Below are positions 15,803 through 23,939 of a stretch of DNA of 61,400 nucleotides, in pieces (positions within the stretch are counted from its first letter, which is position 1; the number at the start of each line of letters is the position of its first letter). This DNA is from a virus: positions 1 through 61,400 of the IMG/VR virus record IMGVR_UViG_3300009502_000053, one strand, 5' to 3'. A program made the translations under genes and the position numbers. The notes under the pieces were generated by a model that saw only the letters and a list, made by a program, of their open reading frames with translations, made no database searches and was not told where the DNA came from.

Positions 15803-16936
15803 TTAATTAAGGCTTATTTTATTGATAAACTCTTTATAATCTTTATCTATTATAAAAATAAAATTATAACCGCTTTCTAATGATGCCTTCTTTTTAGCTT
15901 CATTTTTTTCAATATCGTAATTGTAAGTATAACTACTTTTAACTTCAACTATTAAGTTAAATTGTTTAATATAAAAATCTGGATGATATCTTCTATTTTT
16001 ATTATCAAAATCGTATATTATTGATTTTGGTTTTTCAATCAGTATTTTATCATAAAAAGTTTCAAGGAAATTTAATTCATATGTTCCACGATAAAATAAA
16101 TTTTTATATTTTTTTAATTTGAATGCTGATATTTGTTGCTTTTCATGAATATTCACATTTTGTGATGAATATTCAACTCCATATTTTTTTAAGCATGTGC
16201 TTTTACTTTTTTCTAAAATTTCATTTTTTTCTTCTGTTGTTCTGTTTAAACTATTTCTTTTCATTTTATTTCTAAATTTATTGGTTTTAGCATAACTATC
16301 AACACCGTATCTTTTTATTGATGTTTTCCGACTCTTATCTATTGATTTTGGATTTTGTAAAGCGTGCTTATAACCTGTTCTTTCTAGCAATGTATTTTGT
16401 AGTTTTTCTACAGATTTTGGATTTTGCATTACATTTTCAACTCCATAATTTTTTAAAAAAACTTCTTTACATCTTGTCTTATATTCATCTGTTTTTGAAT
16501 AATGTGTTTCTCCATATCTTTTTAATGATGTTTCTTTACTTTTTTTAACACATTTTTTTGTTTTACAATATCTATCAACTTTATATTTTTTCAGGCAGGT
16601 TTTTTCAGATTTTTCTTTAAATTCATCTGTTTCTGTAAAACTTTTTTTACCATATTTTTTCCTACAAGTTTCTTCGTTTTTTAGTGGTATACATTTACTA
16701 CAACAGAATTTATTATTTGATCTTATGCTATAATTATATTCTTTGTAAAATAATTCTTTAATATCACCACAATAATCACATTTTGCGGTTATTGTTTCAT
16801 GACTACCTTTTGGTAATAGTGATATATCAATTTCAATTTCATCACCAAATTTAATATTATTATATCCATTGTCTTTAAAATGCTTGATGTGAAACCCGCT
16901 ATTTACTTTTATTTTAATTTTATCTGTTAACAACAT
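15803..16936 (-). CDS. Homing-nuclease-like protein with KYGV repeats and PD-(D/E)xK domain
   Basis: 377 residues. An N-terminal zinc-finger-like part (CDYCGD ... KFCCSKC) precedes about seven copies of a 30-residue DNA-binding repeat of the type KKYGVxxxxQNPKSxEKxxxT. The C-terminal nuclease domain has RRYHPDFYIKQFNLIVEVKS, a PD...E-x-K arrangement. The start overlaps the end of the small ribbon-helix-helix gene by about 17 bases. A relative lies at 25262-26134 and a remnant at 14172-14421. Probably a free-standing homing endonuclease. Confidence 0.75.
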   Translation of the reverse strand: MLLTDKIKIKVNSGFHIKHFKDNGYNNIKFGDEIEIDISLLPKGSHETITAKCDYCGDIKELFYKEYNYSIRSNNKFCCSKCIPLKNEETCRKKYGKKSFTETDEFKEKSEKTCLKKYKVDRYCKTKKCVKKSKETSLKRYGETHYSKTDEYKTRCKEVFLKNYGVENVMQNPKSVEKLQNTLLERTGYKHALQNPKSIDKSRKTSIKRYGVDSYAKTNKFRNKMKRNSLNRTTEEKNEILEKSKSTCLKKYGVEYSSQNVNIHEKQQISAFKLKKYKNLFYRGTYELNFLETFYDKILIEKPKSIIYDFDNKNRRYHPDFYIKQFNLIVEVKSSYTYNYDIEKNEAKKKASLESGYNFIFIIDKDYKEFINKISLN

Positions 16937-17075
16937 TTTCTTTTATTTCTTTTTCAATATATTCTTTCATAGCATTTTCAACAAATAACGATTTATTTAT
17001 TGATTTATTTTTAGCCAATTTGTCAAATTTCTTATATACATCATCATCAATGGTGAAGGTTTTAGTCTTTTTCAT
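16920..17075 (-). CDS. Small ribbon-helix-helix DNA-binding protein
   Basis: 51 residues: MKKTKTFTIDDDVYKKFDKL, then KSINKSLFVENAMKEYIEKE. This is a complete minimal ribbon-helix-helix fold, similar to residues 1-50 of the protein at 5759. Its stop lies inside the start of the downstream nuclease gene, so both are read from one message and probably co-regulated. A role in restraining the nuclease gene is inferred from the overlap. Confidence 0.65.
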   Translation of the reverse strand: MKKTKTFTIDDDVYKKFDKLAKNKSINKSLFVENAMKEYIEKEIKENVVNR

Positions 17076-17148
17076 AATTATTTATGTTTATTTATAACTA
17101 TATATAAATAAAATAAAGTCGTATTTATCTATTTTTGCTTTTTATTTT
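17076..17148 (-). promoter_or_regulatory. Shared promoter-like block before the ribbon-helix-helix gene
   Basis: Minus strand: GACTTTATTTTATTTATATA, then TAGTTATAAATAAAC, about 40 bases before the ATG at 17075. It nearly duplicates the block at 7690-7747. The plus strand of the same DNA contains TATAAATA at 17103-17110. Confidence 0.45.
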
Positions 17149-17171
17149 AAAATTTTTTTATTATCTTTGTA
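17134..17171 (+). promoter_or_regulatory. Bacteroidetes-type promoter (TTTG ... TATCTTTG)
   Basis: TATCTTTGTA at 17162-17171 with TTTG at 17134-17137, a 24-bp spacer, slightly long for the consensus. It points at the small membrane-protein gene starting at 17196 and the operon behind it. Confidence 0.55.
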
Positions 17172-17195
17172 CTGTTAAATATATTAAAACGAAAT

Positions 17196-17408
17196 ATGAA
17201 AAAATTATCTAAAGGAAAATTAGTTGCGGCGATCTTATTTATGTGTTTTACTTTAAATACAATAATCTATTTTTACTTAAATGGCTCACCATATGCTAAA
17301 GACCCATTTCAATCTGGTTTATGGTGCGCATTTACTGGACTATCATTAGCATTTGTTGCTTTTTTTGTGATAATTGGTGTTATTTCATATATTATTGATA
17401 ATTGGTAA
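17196..17408 (+). CDS. Small two-span membrane protein
   Basis: 70 residues. A basic N-terminus (MKKLSKGK) leads into one membrane segment (about 9-30); a second spans about 45-66 (GLSLAFVAFFVIIGVISYII). It is the first gene behind a host-type promoter, in an operon with 17420 and 17778. Early action in the host envelope is plausible but not shown. Confidence 0.65.
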   Translation: MKKLSKGKLVAAILFMCFTLNTIIYFYLNGSPYAKDPFQSGLWCAFTGLSLAFVAFFVIIGVISYIIDNW

Positions 17409-17419
17409 TCATATAAAGT

Positions 17420-17770
17420 ATGAAAATTGATATTGAAGTAGGTAAATATTTTGAATTAAATGGATCTGAAGAACAAAAATGTGCTCAAGATTTTGAGTAC
17501 TATCCAATTCCACCAATAAAAGTAGAGCATTTAGATATAAATATGCAAGACGACTATAATGGTTATATTTTTATTAGATTATCTAATGAAGATATAATTG
17601 AATATTTTTGTTCTGAACGTAGAAATACTGGGAAAGGTCCTGATTGTGATATATACGTTAAAATAAATGACGAAAAAGTGATTGGTTCCGAATACTTAGA
17701 GGAATATGGTGGTAGAAGAACTTGGGTTGAAGGTCTTTTAGATTTTTATATTAAATCAAAAAATAAATAA
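17420..17770 (+). CDS. Unknown 116-residue protein
   Basis: Acidic, beta-rich in appearance, with two Cys (FCSERR and GPDCDIYV) and GGRRTWVEGLLDFYIK at the end. No family is recognised. It sits 12 bases after the membrane-protein gene and 7 before the TPM-domain gene, so it is expressed with both. Confidence 0.6.
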   Translation: MKIDIEVGKYFELNGSEEQKCAQDFEYYPIPPIKVEHLDINMQDDYNGYIFIRLSNEDIIEYFCSERRNTGKGPDCDIYVKINDEKVIGSEYLEEYGGRRTWVEGLLDFYIKSKNK

Positions 17771-17777
17771 ACTGTAT

Positions 17778-19523
17778 ATGAAAAGATTATTGTTGTCTAT
17801 TCTGTTTTTTGTGACATTTTTCAATGTAAAAAGTCAAGATTTGATGAATTTACGACCAACAGGGTTTGTAAATGATTATGAACAAATTTTTTCAGTTGAT
17901 CAGAAGCAGGAATTGGAAAATTTATTGTCTAATTACGCAAAAACAACAACTGCTGAAATTTGTGTTGTGACTTCAGAAGATTTTCCTGCTGGTGATCATA
18001 TTGAAGCAACTAATCTCTTTAATAATTGGGGATTAGGTAGTAAAGAATTAAAAAATGGATTATTAATAATATTATCAAAAGATAAACAAAATCATGGACA
18101 ATATTCTATTGTAACTGGTTATGGATTGGAGGAATTTTTACCAGATGCTACATTAAAGGCTTTTGAACCTGATATGATAAGTTATTTTAGAGCAGGAGAT
18201 TATTACTCTGGTGTAAAAGGACTTGTTTTTGATGTTCAAAAGGAACTTGGTAATCAAGGAATAGAATTTTTACGTAAACAAAAAGAAATTGATAAGGAAA
18301 AAAGTGCAAAGGCTATTAAAGATACATTATATACATTATTGTATGTTTTCTTACTTTTACTTATATTGGCTGGAATTGGTTGGATTGCTATTATTCAATA
18401 TAGGAAAAGACAGGCATTTTTAATGTTGAAGAAAGAAATTCAAATGGTTCTTAATAGTATTGAGGATCTTAAAAGACAATTAGGCAATAAAATAGATCCT
18501 GATGTTCAAAATTATGTAGGTGCTAATACTATTGATAATTTAACAAATAATCTTGTAAATGAAGAAATTAGATCACGGATGCAACTTGTATATAATAAGT
18601 TGCTTGAAAATAAGCAAGTTGTGAATAGTATTGATAATGCAATTGTAACTATTTCTAAAACAAAGTCTGATATTCAAAAGTACTTGAGTGATAATTATCC
18701 TTATTGTGAAACATATCTTAAAGATCAATTAAATAATATTATAACTGACACTCAAATTGATAAACTTTCACAGTCTGAATATACCAAAAAGATTGCCAAT
18801 AAATTGACTGGTGTTCAGTCATTAATTGATGGTAAATTAAGGACATTTTTGGCTTTGAATGTTAAAATAAATAACATTGTTTCTGATTATAAAAATTTGG
18901 AAAATAAGAATACAGAATTAAAAAAGTTGTATTCTGAATATGTAAGAAAGAAAAATATTTTATCAAGTGTGAAAATTGGAAGAAAATATAGTTCTCTTGT
19001 CAGTTTTGAACTTGCTGAATTTAATAATTTCTTAGGTAAATTACAAAATTATATTTCTCTTAGTATGGATGATTTGAAATCTGGAAATCTAAATTCTGCT
19101 ATTTCAAATTATGGAAATTTCGTTACAACTGGTATTGTTATAACAAGTTCATTTAGTTCTGCTGATACATTATTTAATGATTATAATAATAGTGAAAAAT
19201 TTATCAGAGATAATCAAAATAAACCAGATAGTCTAAAATCTAGTATAGAGTATAAAATAAATAAGTCAGGTGTATCTTACTCAAGAAAAACATCATATGA
19301 GTCTATTAAGAGTGATATGATCAAGTATAAAAGTAATTTAGGTGTGGACATTATCTTAGCGGCAAGCTTGCTTAAAACCTGTATAAGTAGCCTTGAAACA
19401 TTATTGAGTAATATCAATTCTGATATATCTTCAGAAGAATATTCAGTGAGAAGAAAAGCCGAAGCTGCGGCCGCCCTCAGATCGTGGATTAAGTGGTGGA
19501 GATTCTGGTGGTGGAGGAACTAG
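17778..19523 (+). CDS. TPM-domain membrane protein with C-terminal frameshift
   Basis: The first 20 residues form a signal peptide (MKRLLLSILFFVTFFNVKSQ). Residues 27-155 match the TPM domain (FVNDYEQIFSVDQKQELENL ... GYGLEEFLPDA). A membrane span follows at about 181-203, then a long coiled coil to about 550. Bacterial relatives end in a glycine-rich GGGxSGSW tail. Here that tail (SGGDSGGGGTSGSW) is in the +1 frame, ending with TAA at 19534-19536, while the printed frame ends in a Trp/Arg-rich run at 19523. A one-base shift near 19467-19480, beside a GC-rich GCGGCCGC, explains this. It looks host-derived; the function in a phage is unclear. Confidence 0.75.
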   Translation: MKRLLLSILFFVTFFNVKSQDLMNLRPTGFVNDYEQIFSVDQKQELENLLSNYAKTTTAEICVVTSEDFPAGDHIEATNLFNNWGLGSKELKNGLLIILSKDKQNHGQYSIVTGYGLEEFLPDATLKAFEPDMISYFRAGDYYSGVKGLVFDVQKELGNQGIEFLRKQKEIDKEKSAKAIKDTLYTLLYVFLLLLILAGIGWIAIIQYRKRQAFLMLKKEIQMVLNSIEDLKRQLGNKIDPDVQNYVGANTIDNLTNNLVNEEIRSRMQLVYNKLLENKQVVNSIDNAIVTISKTKSDIQKYLSDNYPYCETYLKDQLNNIITDTQIDKLSQSEYTKKIANKLTGVQSLIDGKLRTFLALNVKINNIVSDYKNLENKNTELKKLYSEYVRKKNILSSVKIGRKYSSLVSFELAEFNNFLGKLQNYISLSMDDLKSGNLNSAISNYGNFVTTGIVITSSFSSADTLFNDYNNSEKFIRDNQNKPDSLKSSIEYKINKSGVSYSRKTSYESIKSDMIKYKSNLGVDIILAASLLKTCISSLETLLSNINSDISSEEYSVRRKAEAAAALRSWIKWWRFWWWRN

Positions 19524-19540
19524 TGGTAGTTGGTAATCAA

Positions 19541-19570
19541 AAAAAAAGAGGTCATTAGACCTCTTTTTTT
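19541..19570. terminator. Bidirectional intrinsic terminator
   Basis: AAAAAAAGAGGTC, loop ATTA, GACCTCTTTTTTT: a perfect 13-bp stem with A- and T-tracts, between convergent genes (17778 plus and 19555 minus). It serves both strands and overlaps the last codons of the minus gene. Confidence 0.85.
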
Positions 19571-20340
19571 GCTTTAATAATTTCAGTTTTACCTTTATAT
19601 TTAATTACATGAGTACCATAAGTTCTTTCTAATAGATGTTGATAATTATATTCTCGAAGTTCCGTTAAATCTCCTTTTAGATTAACATTACCATTTTGTA
19701 AAAATTTGATTTCTATTTTACCTAAATTTTGCCATACTCCGAATTTGGCATCATCAACTTCTCCTGGTGATAGTTTCCTACCATATCTAGAACTTGTAAT
19801 TTTATTACAGTCTTCATTATAAAGTAATTTATAAAATTTTTGAAATTCATTACTTTTGTCTCCAAACCTTATTTTAAGAATATTTTTATCTAAATTATAA
19901 TAATAAACATTATCATTGTAATTATCATCTAAATTATATTTAGTTTTAAAATTGAACCATTCAATAATTTCCTTTGTACTTGGATACGAATGTGATGCAA
20001 CTTTTCCAATATCATCTTCCTGTACATAAAAAGTATCAATAAATTCTTTTATTTTATCTTTTGAACTAAATTTTGAAAAATAATTATTTGCGGCATTTAT
20101 CATATCAGAATAATTGTTAAGTTTTGATAACTCAGAATATAATTTCTCTTTATTAGGAATTGTTACACTTAATGTATTTGCTTTATCAATTATTCTGTTA
20201 ATTTTATAATCATTAAGACTAGTATCACTAGGATATTTAACTGCATTAATATTAAAACCTTGATCATCTATAAATTTCAATATTTTTTTCAAATCTTCTT
20301 TATTTCTAATTTCAGATAATACTATTGGTTCTTGTGCCAT
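19555..20340 (-). CDS. Unknown 261-residue protein
   Basis: Helical in the first half, then Tyr/Asn-rich (NYNDNVYYYNLDKNILKIRF) and a basic end. It has no leader of the shared kind (MAQEPIVLSEIRN). It is divergently oriented from the tagged gene at 20395 across a TATATATAA box at 20364-20372. No family is recognised. Confidence 0.6.
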   Translation of the reverse strand: MAQEPIVLSEIRNKEDLKKILKFIDDQGFNINAVKYPSDTSLNDYKINRIIDKANTLSVTIPNKEKLYSELSKLNNYSDMINAANNYFSKFSSKDKIKEFIDTFYVQEDDIGKVASHSYPSTKEIIEWFNFKTKYNLDDNYNDNVYYYNLDKNILKIRFGDKSNEFQKFYKLLYNEDCNKITSSRYGRKLSPGEVDDAKFGVWQNLGKIEIKFLQNGNVNLKGDLTELREYNYQHLLERTYGTHVIKYKGKTEIIKAKKEV

Positions 20341-20394
20341 AAAAAATTGATTATTATTTTTTAATATATATAAAAAAATAAAAGACGATTTTTA

Positions 20395-20772
20395 ATGATA
20401 TATAAATATTTTGATTTTATTAAAGAAGGCGCTACAAGTGATGGTTCACCAATTTATTGGGAAGATCAATTAAAAGAAATAATTGAAAAGGAATGGATTG
20501 ATTTTTCATCATCAAGATATACAGGCGACATATATCATATTAATTTTAAAGTTAATGATGGTAGTAAATATCCATATTATTCAGTATTAGTTAAGAATGA
20601 AAGTTCAGATGTTTATATATTGGAAGATGGTATAGCAGAAAATTTTATTCAAAAATTTAGAAATGATTTTTATAGAAATGTTGAAAAATATCTTCCAGGA
20701 TTTAAAAAATTTAAACCTAAATGTATAGGTGATTGGAATCAATTAGATATGGCAATTAAATATAATGTATGA
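20395..20772 (+). CDS. Leader-tagged protein
   Basis: 125 residues. It starts MIYKYFDFIKE-G, a variant leader with Phe-Ile-Lys-Glu at 8-11, close in shape to MKTYxxFIxE. The body has a strand-rich middle (YHINFKVNDGSKYPYYSVLV) and ends AIKYNV; the stop overlaps the ATG of the next tagged gene by 4 bases. First gene of a three-gene tagged run behind a TATATATAA box. Confidence 0.7.
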   Translation: MIYKYFDFIKEGATSDGSPIYWEDQLKEIIEKEWIDFSSSRYTGDIYHINFKVNDGSKYPYYSVLVKNESSDVYILEDGIAENFIQKFRNDFYRNVEKYLPGFKKFKPKCIGDWNQLDMAIKYNV

Positions 20773-21296
20773 AAATAAAAAGATTTAAAGAATTATTAGA
20801 AGATGTTGGAGATAAATATGCTGAATTGAAATTTAATATTCCACCAAAATTTTCAGAATTTGATAAACAATACAGAAGAAGATATAACAATATTGGTCAA
20901 GAAATTATATTTAAAGATGGTAGGAGAGTAATCTTAAAAAATCCAAAAACTTTAGAAAATATTGGACCTTGGGTTAGAGGAATTATCGATAATAAAGGTA
21001 ATTTATATATTGAACAAGAAGCTATGAATATTCATGACCCATTAATAACAATAGTTAGCAATTTAGGTCTTGTTAATCATAATGTTACAACTTGGCATAT
21101 TGAAAATCCAAATAATCCATTTGTTGGATTTATAACAGTTCAAAGAAAAGATGATGGTAATATATTTTTAGGAGAATCTAATATGTGGTATACTGATAAT
21201 GAAGAAATTTCTTATAGCATATTCCAAGAATATTTGAATAAAGCCAGATTAAGAAATCCAGGTATACATTTTACAAATAAAAGAATAAATAGATGA
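20769..21296 (+). CDS. Leader-tagged protein, paralogue of its downstream neighbour
   Basis: 175 residues. The leader MKIKRFKELLE is joined directly to DVGDKYAELKFNIPPKFSEF. That body recurs in the next gene (DVGDIYAERKFKIAPKFSEF), including RxxNIGQEI, ILKNPKTLENIGPWVRGIID, TVQRKDDGN and a NPGIxF end. The shared fold is unrecognised. Stop and next start overlap by 4 bases. Confidence 0.7.
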   Translation: MKIKRFKELLEDVGDKYAELKFNIPPKFSEFDKQYRRRYNNIGQEIIFKDGRRVILKNPKTLENIGPWVRGIIDNKGNLYIEQEAMNIHDPLITIVSNLGLVNHNVTTWHIENPNNPFVGFITVQRKDDGNIFLGESNMWYTDNEEISYSIFQEYLNKARLRNPGIHFTNKRINR

Positions 21297-22129
21297 AAAT
21301 TAGAAGATTCAATGATTTATTAAATGAACTTAAATTTGAATTTTTAGATGATATCTATTATTTAAGAGAATATACTCAATATCATCAAATACCCCATAAT
21401 AAATCTTGTGAATGTGATAATTGCGGATATGCTAATTTTATGAAACATGATACTTTTGATATTATTGGTTTTTGTAATACCACAATAGGATATATGTGTA
21501 TATTTCAATGCCCAAAATGTGGTGAGGTATATAGACATCATATTACACCAGATAGATATGATTTTGATGAATTTAAAGAACGTCTTGGTATTCTTATGAG
21601 TTTGAAAGGAGAGCCAGTTCTTGAAGATGTTGGTGATATATATGCAGAAAGAAAATTTAAAATTGCACCAAAATTTTCAGAATTTGATCTTAAATATAGG
21701 AGAATGAAAAATACTTCTGGTCAAGAAATTGCGTACAAGGACAATAAAGTTGTTATATTAAAGAATCCTAGAACTTTAGACAATTTAGGTCCATATATTA
21801 GAGGCGTTATAGATTACAAAGGAAATTTATATGTAGAAGATAAATCTACATTGATACATCATCATTTATTAAATAGATTAGATAGAATTGGCGTAATAAA
21901 AGACGTTCAAGATTGGGGAAATGACATTCCGACGAATTTTGTAACTGTTCAAAGACAAGGTGATACTAATATAATTAGAATAGGAGAATCTGAAGATGAT
22001 TATAGTTATATGAAGTTATTTCAAAGCTTTTTAGATAGAGCAAAAATAAAAAATCCTGGTATAGAATTTGAAAATGTTCAAGTTAGAAATACTCCAGGAT
22101 TATCACCATGGATTGATGATGATTTTTAA
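21293..22129 (+). CDS. Leader-tagged chimera: zinc-ribbon insert plus paralogous domain
   Basis: 278 residues. Leader MKIRRFNDLLNE, then about 95 residues absent from the upstream paralogue, with CECDNCGYANF and FQCPKCGEVYRHH (a four-Cys zinc ribbon), then the shared DVGDIYAERKF domain to the end. Leader and C-domain therefore flank an inserted or swapped module. The end overlaps the thymidylate synthase end (opposite strand) by 4 bases. No KYNL-type tail. Confidence 0.7.
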   Translation: MKIRRFNDLLNELKFEFLDDIYYLREYTQYHQIPHNKSCECDNCGYANFMKHDTFDIIGFCNTTIGYMCIFQCPKCGEVYRHHITPDRYDFDEFKERLGILMSLKGEPVLEDVGDIYAERKFKIAPKFSEFDLKYRRMKNTSGQEIAYKDNKVVILKNPRTLDNLGPYIRGVIDYKGNLYVEDKSTLIHHHLLNRLDRIGVIKDVQDWGNDIPTNFVTVQRQGDTNIIRIGESEDDYSYMKLFQSFLDRAKIKNPGIEFENVQVRNTPGLSPWIDDDF

Positions 22130-23214
22130 TTAGACAATTGACCTTTTAACATACTTTCTGATTCATATCCAATAATTTCAACATCTTCATATTTTAATTC
22201 ATCAATTGAAATATTATTCAATTTTATTTTTGGCAATTTAAATGTGTCTCTATTTAATTGTTCTTTTGCTTGTTCTATATGATTAAGATATAAATGAATA
22301 TCACCACCAGAAAATATTAGATCCTCTGTAACCATATTTACCTCTTTTGCTAATAATTCCAATAATAACCCGTAAGATGCTAGATTAAATGGTAATCCTA
22401 AGAACGTATCAACACTACGCTGATGCCATTTCAAAGATAATGCTCTAGTTGGTATGTTGTGTTCATCACAAGCAACACTGTCATAATCCTCACCGTTACC
22501 CATTAATAAGTCCCATTCAAATGGATCAACCCTTTCATATCCTATTTCAATTCTTTCACTTAAACTTAGTTCTCTGGTATAACATTGAAATCCATAATGA
22601 CAAGGTGGCAATACCATAGAATCCAAATCTGCAACATTCCAAGCAGAAACTATTAATCTACGACTATCTGGATCAGTTTTAAGATTATTAATTAATACTT
22701 CAATTTGATCAATATAATCATTTGCACAGCCTTCAATTCCAATGGCTTGTGATTTTTGTTCTTTTTCTGACATATGTTCCCAACTTCTCCATTGCTTACC
22801 ATAAATCGGACCCAATTCTCCCCATTTTTCAGCAAATTCATAATCTACGCTAATTCTTTCAACAAATGATTCTTTAGTTAAATGCTCATATCCATGGACA
22901 CCATCTTTTTCTTGTTGTTCATGTATCTTTTTCTTATAATTTTTATACGCATCACCATCCCATATATGTACATCATTATCAACTAGATACTTTATGTTTG
23001 TATCACCTCTTAAAAACCATATCATTTCGTGTATTACGCCTTTTGTGAACATTTTTTTAGATGTTAAAAGAGGAAAACCTTCTTTCATATTAAATCTTAT
23101 AGTATAATCAAAAACTGATTTTATTCCTGTACCAGTTCTATCTTTTTTAATATTGCCTTTATCTAAAATATGCTGGAGTAATTCCAAGTATTGTTTATCT
23201 AAATTGTTTTTCAT
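22126..23214 (-). CDS. thyA: Thymidylate synthase
   Basis: 362 residues. It makes dTMP from dUMP with methylene-tetrahydrofolate. Visible motifs: KDRTGTGIKSVFDY (phosphate-binding Arg loop), FPLLTSKK, the active-site LPPCHYGFQCY (Cys205), QRSVDTFLGLPFNLASYGLL, and SGGDIHLYLNHIEQ. It is longer than the usual 264 residues because of insertions at about 95-130, about 145-170 and after the active site (about 211-235). Phage thyA genes raise dTMP supply during replication. It overlaps the upstream small gene by 4 bases. Confidence 0.95.
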   Translation of the reverse strand: MKNNLDKQYLELLQHILDKGNIKKDRTGTGIKSVFDYTIRFNMKEGFPLLTSKKMFTKGVIHEMIWFLRGDTNIKYLVDNDVHIWDGDAYKNYKKKIHEQQEKDGVHGYEHLTKESFVERISVDYEFAEKWGELGPIYGKQWRSWEHMSEKEQKSQAIGIEGCANDYIDQIEVLINNLKTDPDSRRLIVSAWNVADLDSMVLPPCHYGFQCYTRELSLSERIEIGYERVDPFEWDLLMGNGEDYDSVACDEHNIPTRALSLKWHQRSVDTFLGLPFNLASYGLLLELLAKEVNMVTEDLIFSGGDIHLYLNHIEQAKEQLNRDTFKLPKIKLNNISIDELKYEDVEIIGYESESMLKGQLSN

Positions 23215-23540
23215 AATGAATTTATTTTTCTTAATTTTAATTCTCTAACTAATCTGTCCCATTGTAATTTTAATTGGTTGGTAGGATCATTTTTTATTTT
23301 ATCTGTTATTTCTGAAATTAAATCATTTATTTCTGGAGAAATTGTATATTTTGGAGTTGGATAAATAATTTTAACATCAGTTTTATTACCTGGAATAATT
23401 ATTTCTTTGATTATATAATTTTCTTTTATTTCTTCGTCTGTTGATAATCCTAATTCTCTAATAACATCGATTATTTGATCACACTCAGAGCTACTTAAAT
23501 TTCTATCTATCTTATATACTATTATTATCAGTTCTTTCAC
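23211..23540 (-). CDS. Unknown 109-residue protein
   Basis: A small alpha/beta-looking protein (MKELIIIVYKIDRNLSSSEC) with a basic C-terminal tail (LVRELKLRKINSL) of the kind seen in other unrelated small proteins here. It overlaps thyA by 4 bases and its upstream neighbour by 29. No family is recognised. Confidence 0.55.
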   Translation of the reverse strand: MKELIIIVYKIDRNLSSSECDQIIDVIRELGLSTDEEIKENYIIKEIIIPGNKTDVKIIYPTPKYTISPEINDLISEITDKIKNDPTNQLKLQWDRLVRELKLRKINSL

Positions 23541-23739
23541 TTATTTCTTTCAATTTTTTTAATTTATCTTTTCTGGTATAATTTCCAACAATTAATAAAA
23601 TACATATCGGATGTTTTAAGTAATCTGTTCTAATTTCTGTGTGATACTCTACTGAATGCGCATCTTTTAATTCTTGATTTAATTTTTCTAAATCTTTAGA
23701 TGGGTCGAATCCATAATATGGTAAATAGATTGCTTTCAT
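23512..23739 (-). CDS. Unknown 75-residue protein
   Basis: MKAIYLPYYGFDPSKDLEKL, then a hydrophobic strand CILLIVGNYT and a basic helix KDKLKKLKEISERT. In an overlapping run of small minus-strand genes between the glycosyltransferase and thyA. It shares a one-strand/one-helix layout with the 23211 product. Function unknown. Confidence 0.5.
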   Translation of the reverse strand: MKAIYLPYYGFDPSKDLEKLNQELKDAHSVEYHTEIRTDYLKHPICILLIVGNYTRKDKLKKLKEISERTDNNSI

Positions 23740-23939
23740 ATTTTATCTAATTTATTTAATTTCGCTTTCCTTAGTTTTTTTAATCTTTCTTTCGTCCAAC
23801 ATTCTTCATTAAAAAGTGACTTAATACGATCATCCTGAGTGTTTATTGTATTGTAGTTTTTACATATTATAGCTTCTTTCGATAAAAACCAACTAATACA
23901 TTTATTACATTCTTTACAATATGAATAAAACATTCCCAT
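23736..23939 (-). CDS. Small Cys-rich protein, probable metal binder
   Basis: 67 residues with YCKECNKC near the start plus Cys26 and Cys47, a plausible zinc site, and a basic tail RLKKLRKAKLNKLDKI. Its start overlaps the end of the glycosyltransferase gene. Unrecognised otherwise. Confidence 0.5.
   Translation of the reverse strand: MGMFYSYCKECNKCISWFLSKEAIICKNYNTINTQDDRIKSLFNEECWTKERLKKLRKAKLNKLDKI

Noticed and set aside
19467-19474. GCGGCCGC as a cloning-vector joint
   Set aside because: The site is within a continuous Ala-rich coding stretch that matches the protein family on both sides, and no vector sequence adjoins; a sequence error nearby remains possible.
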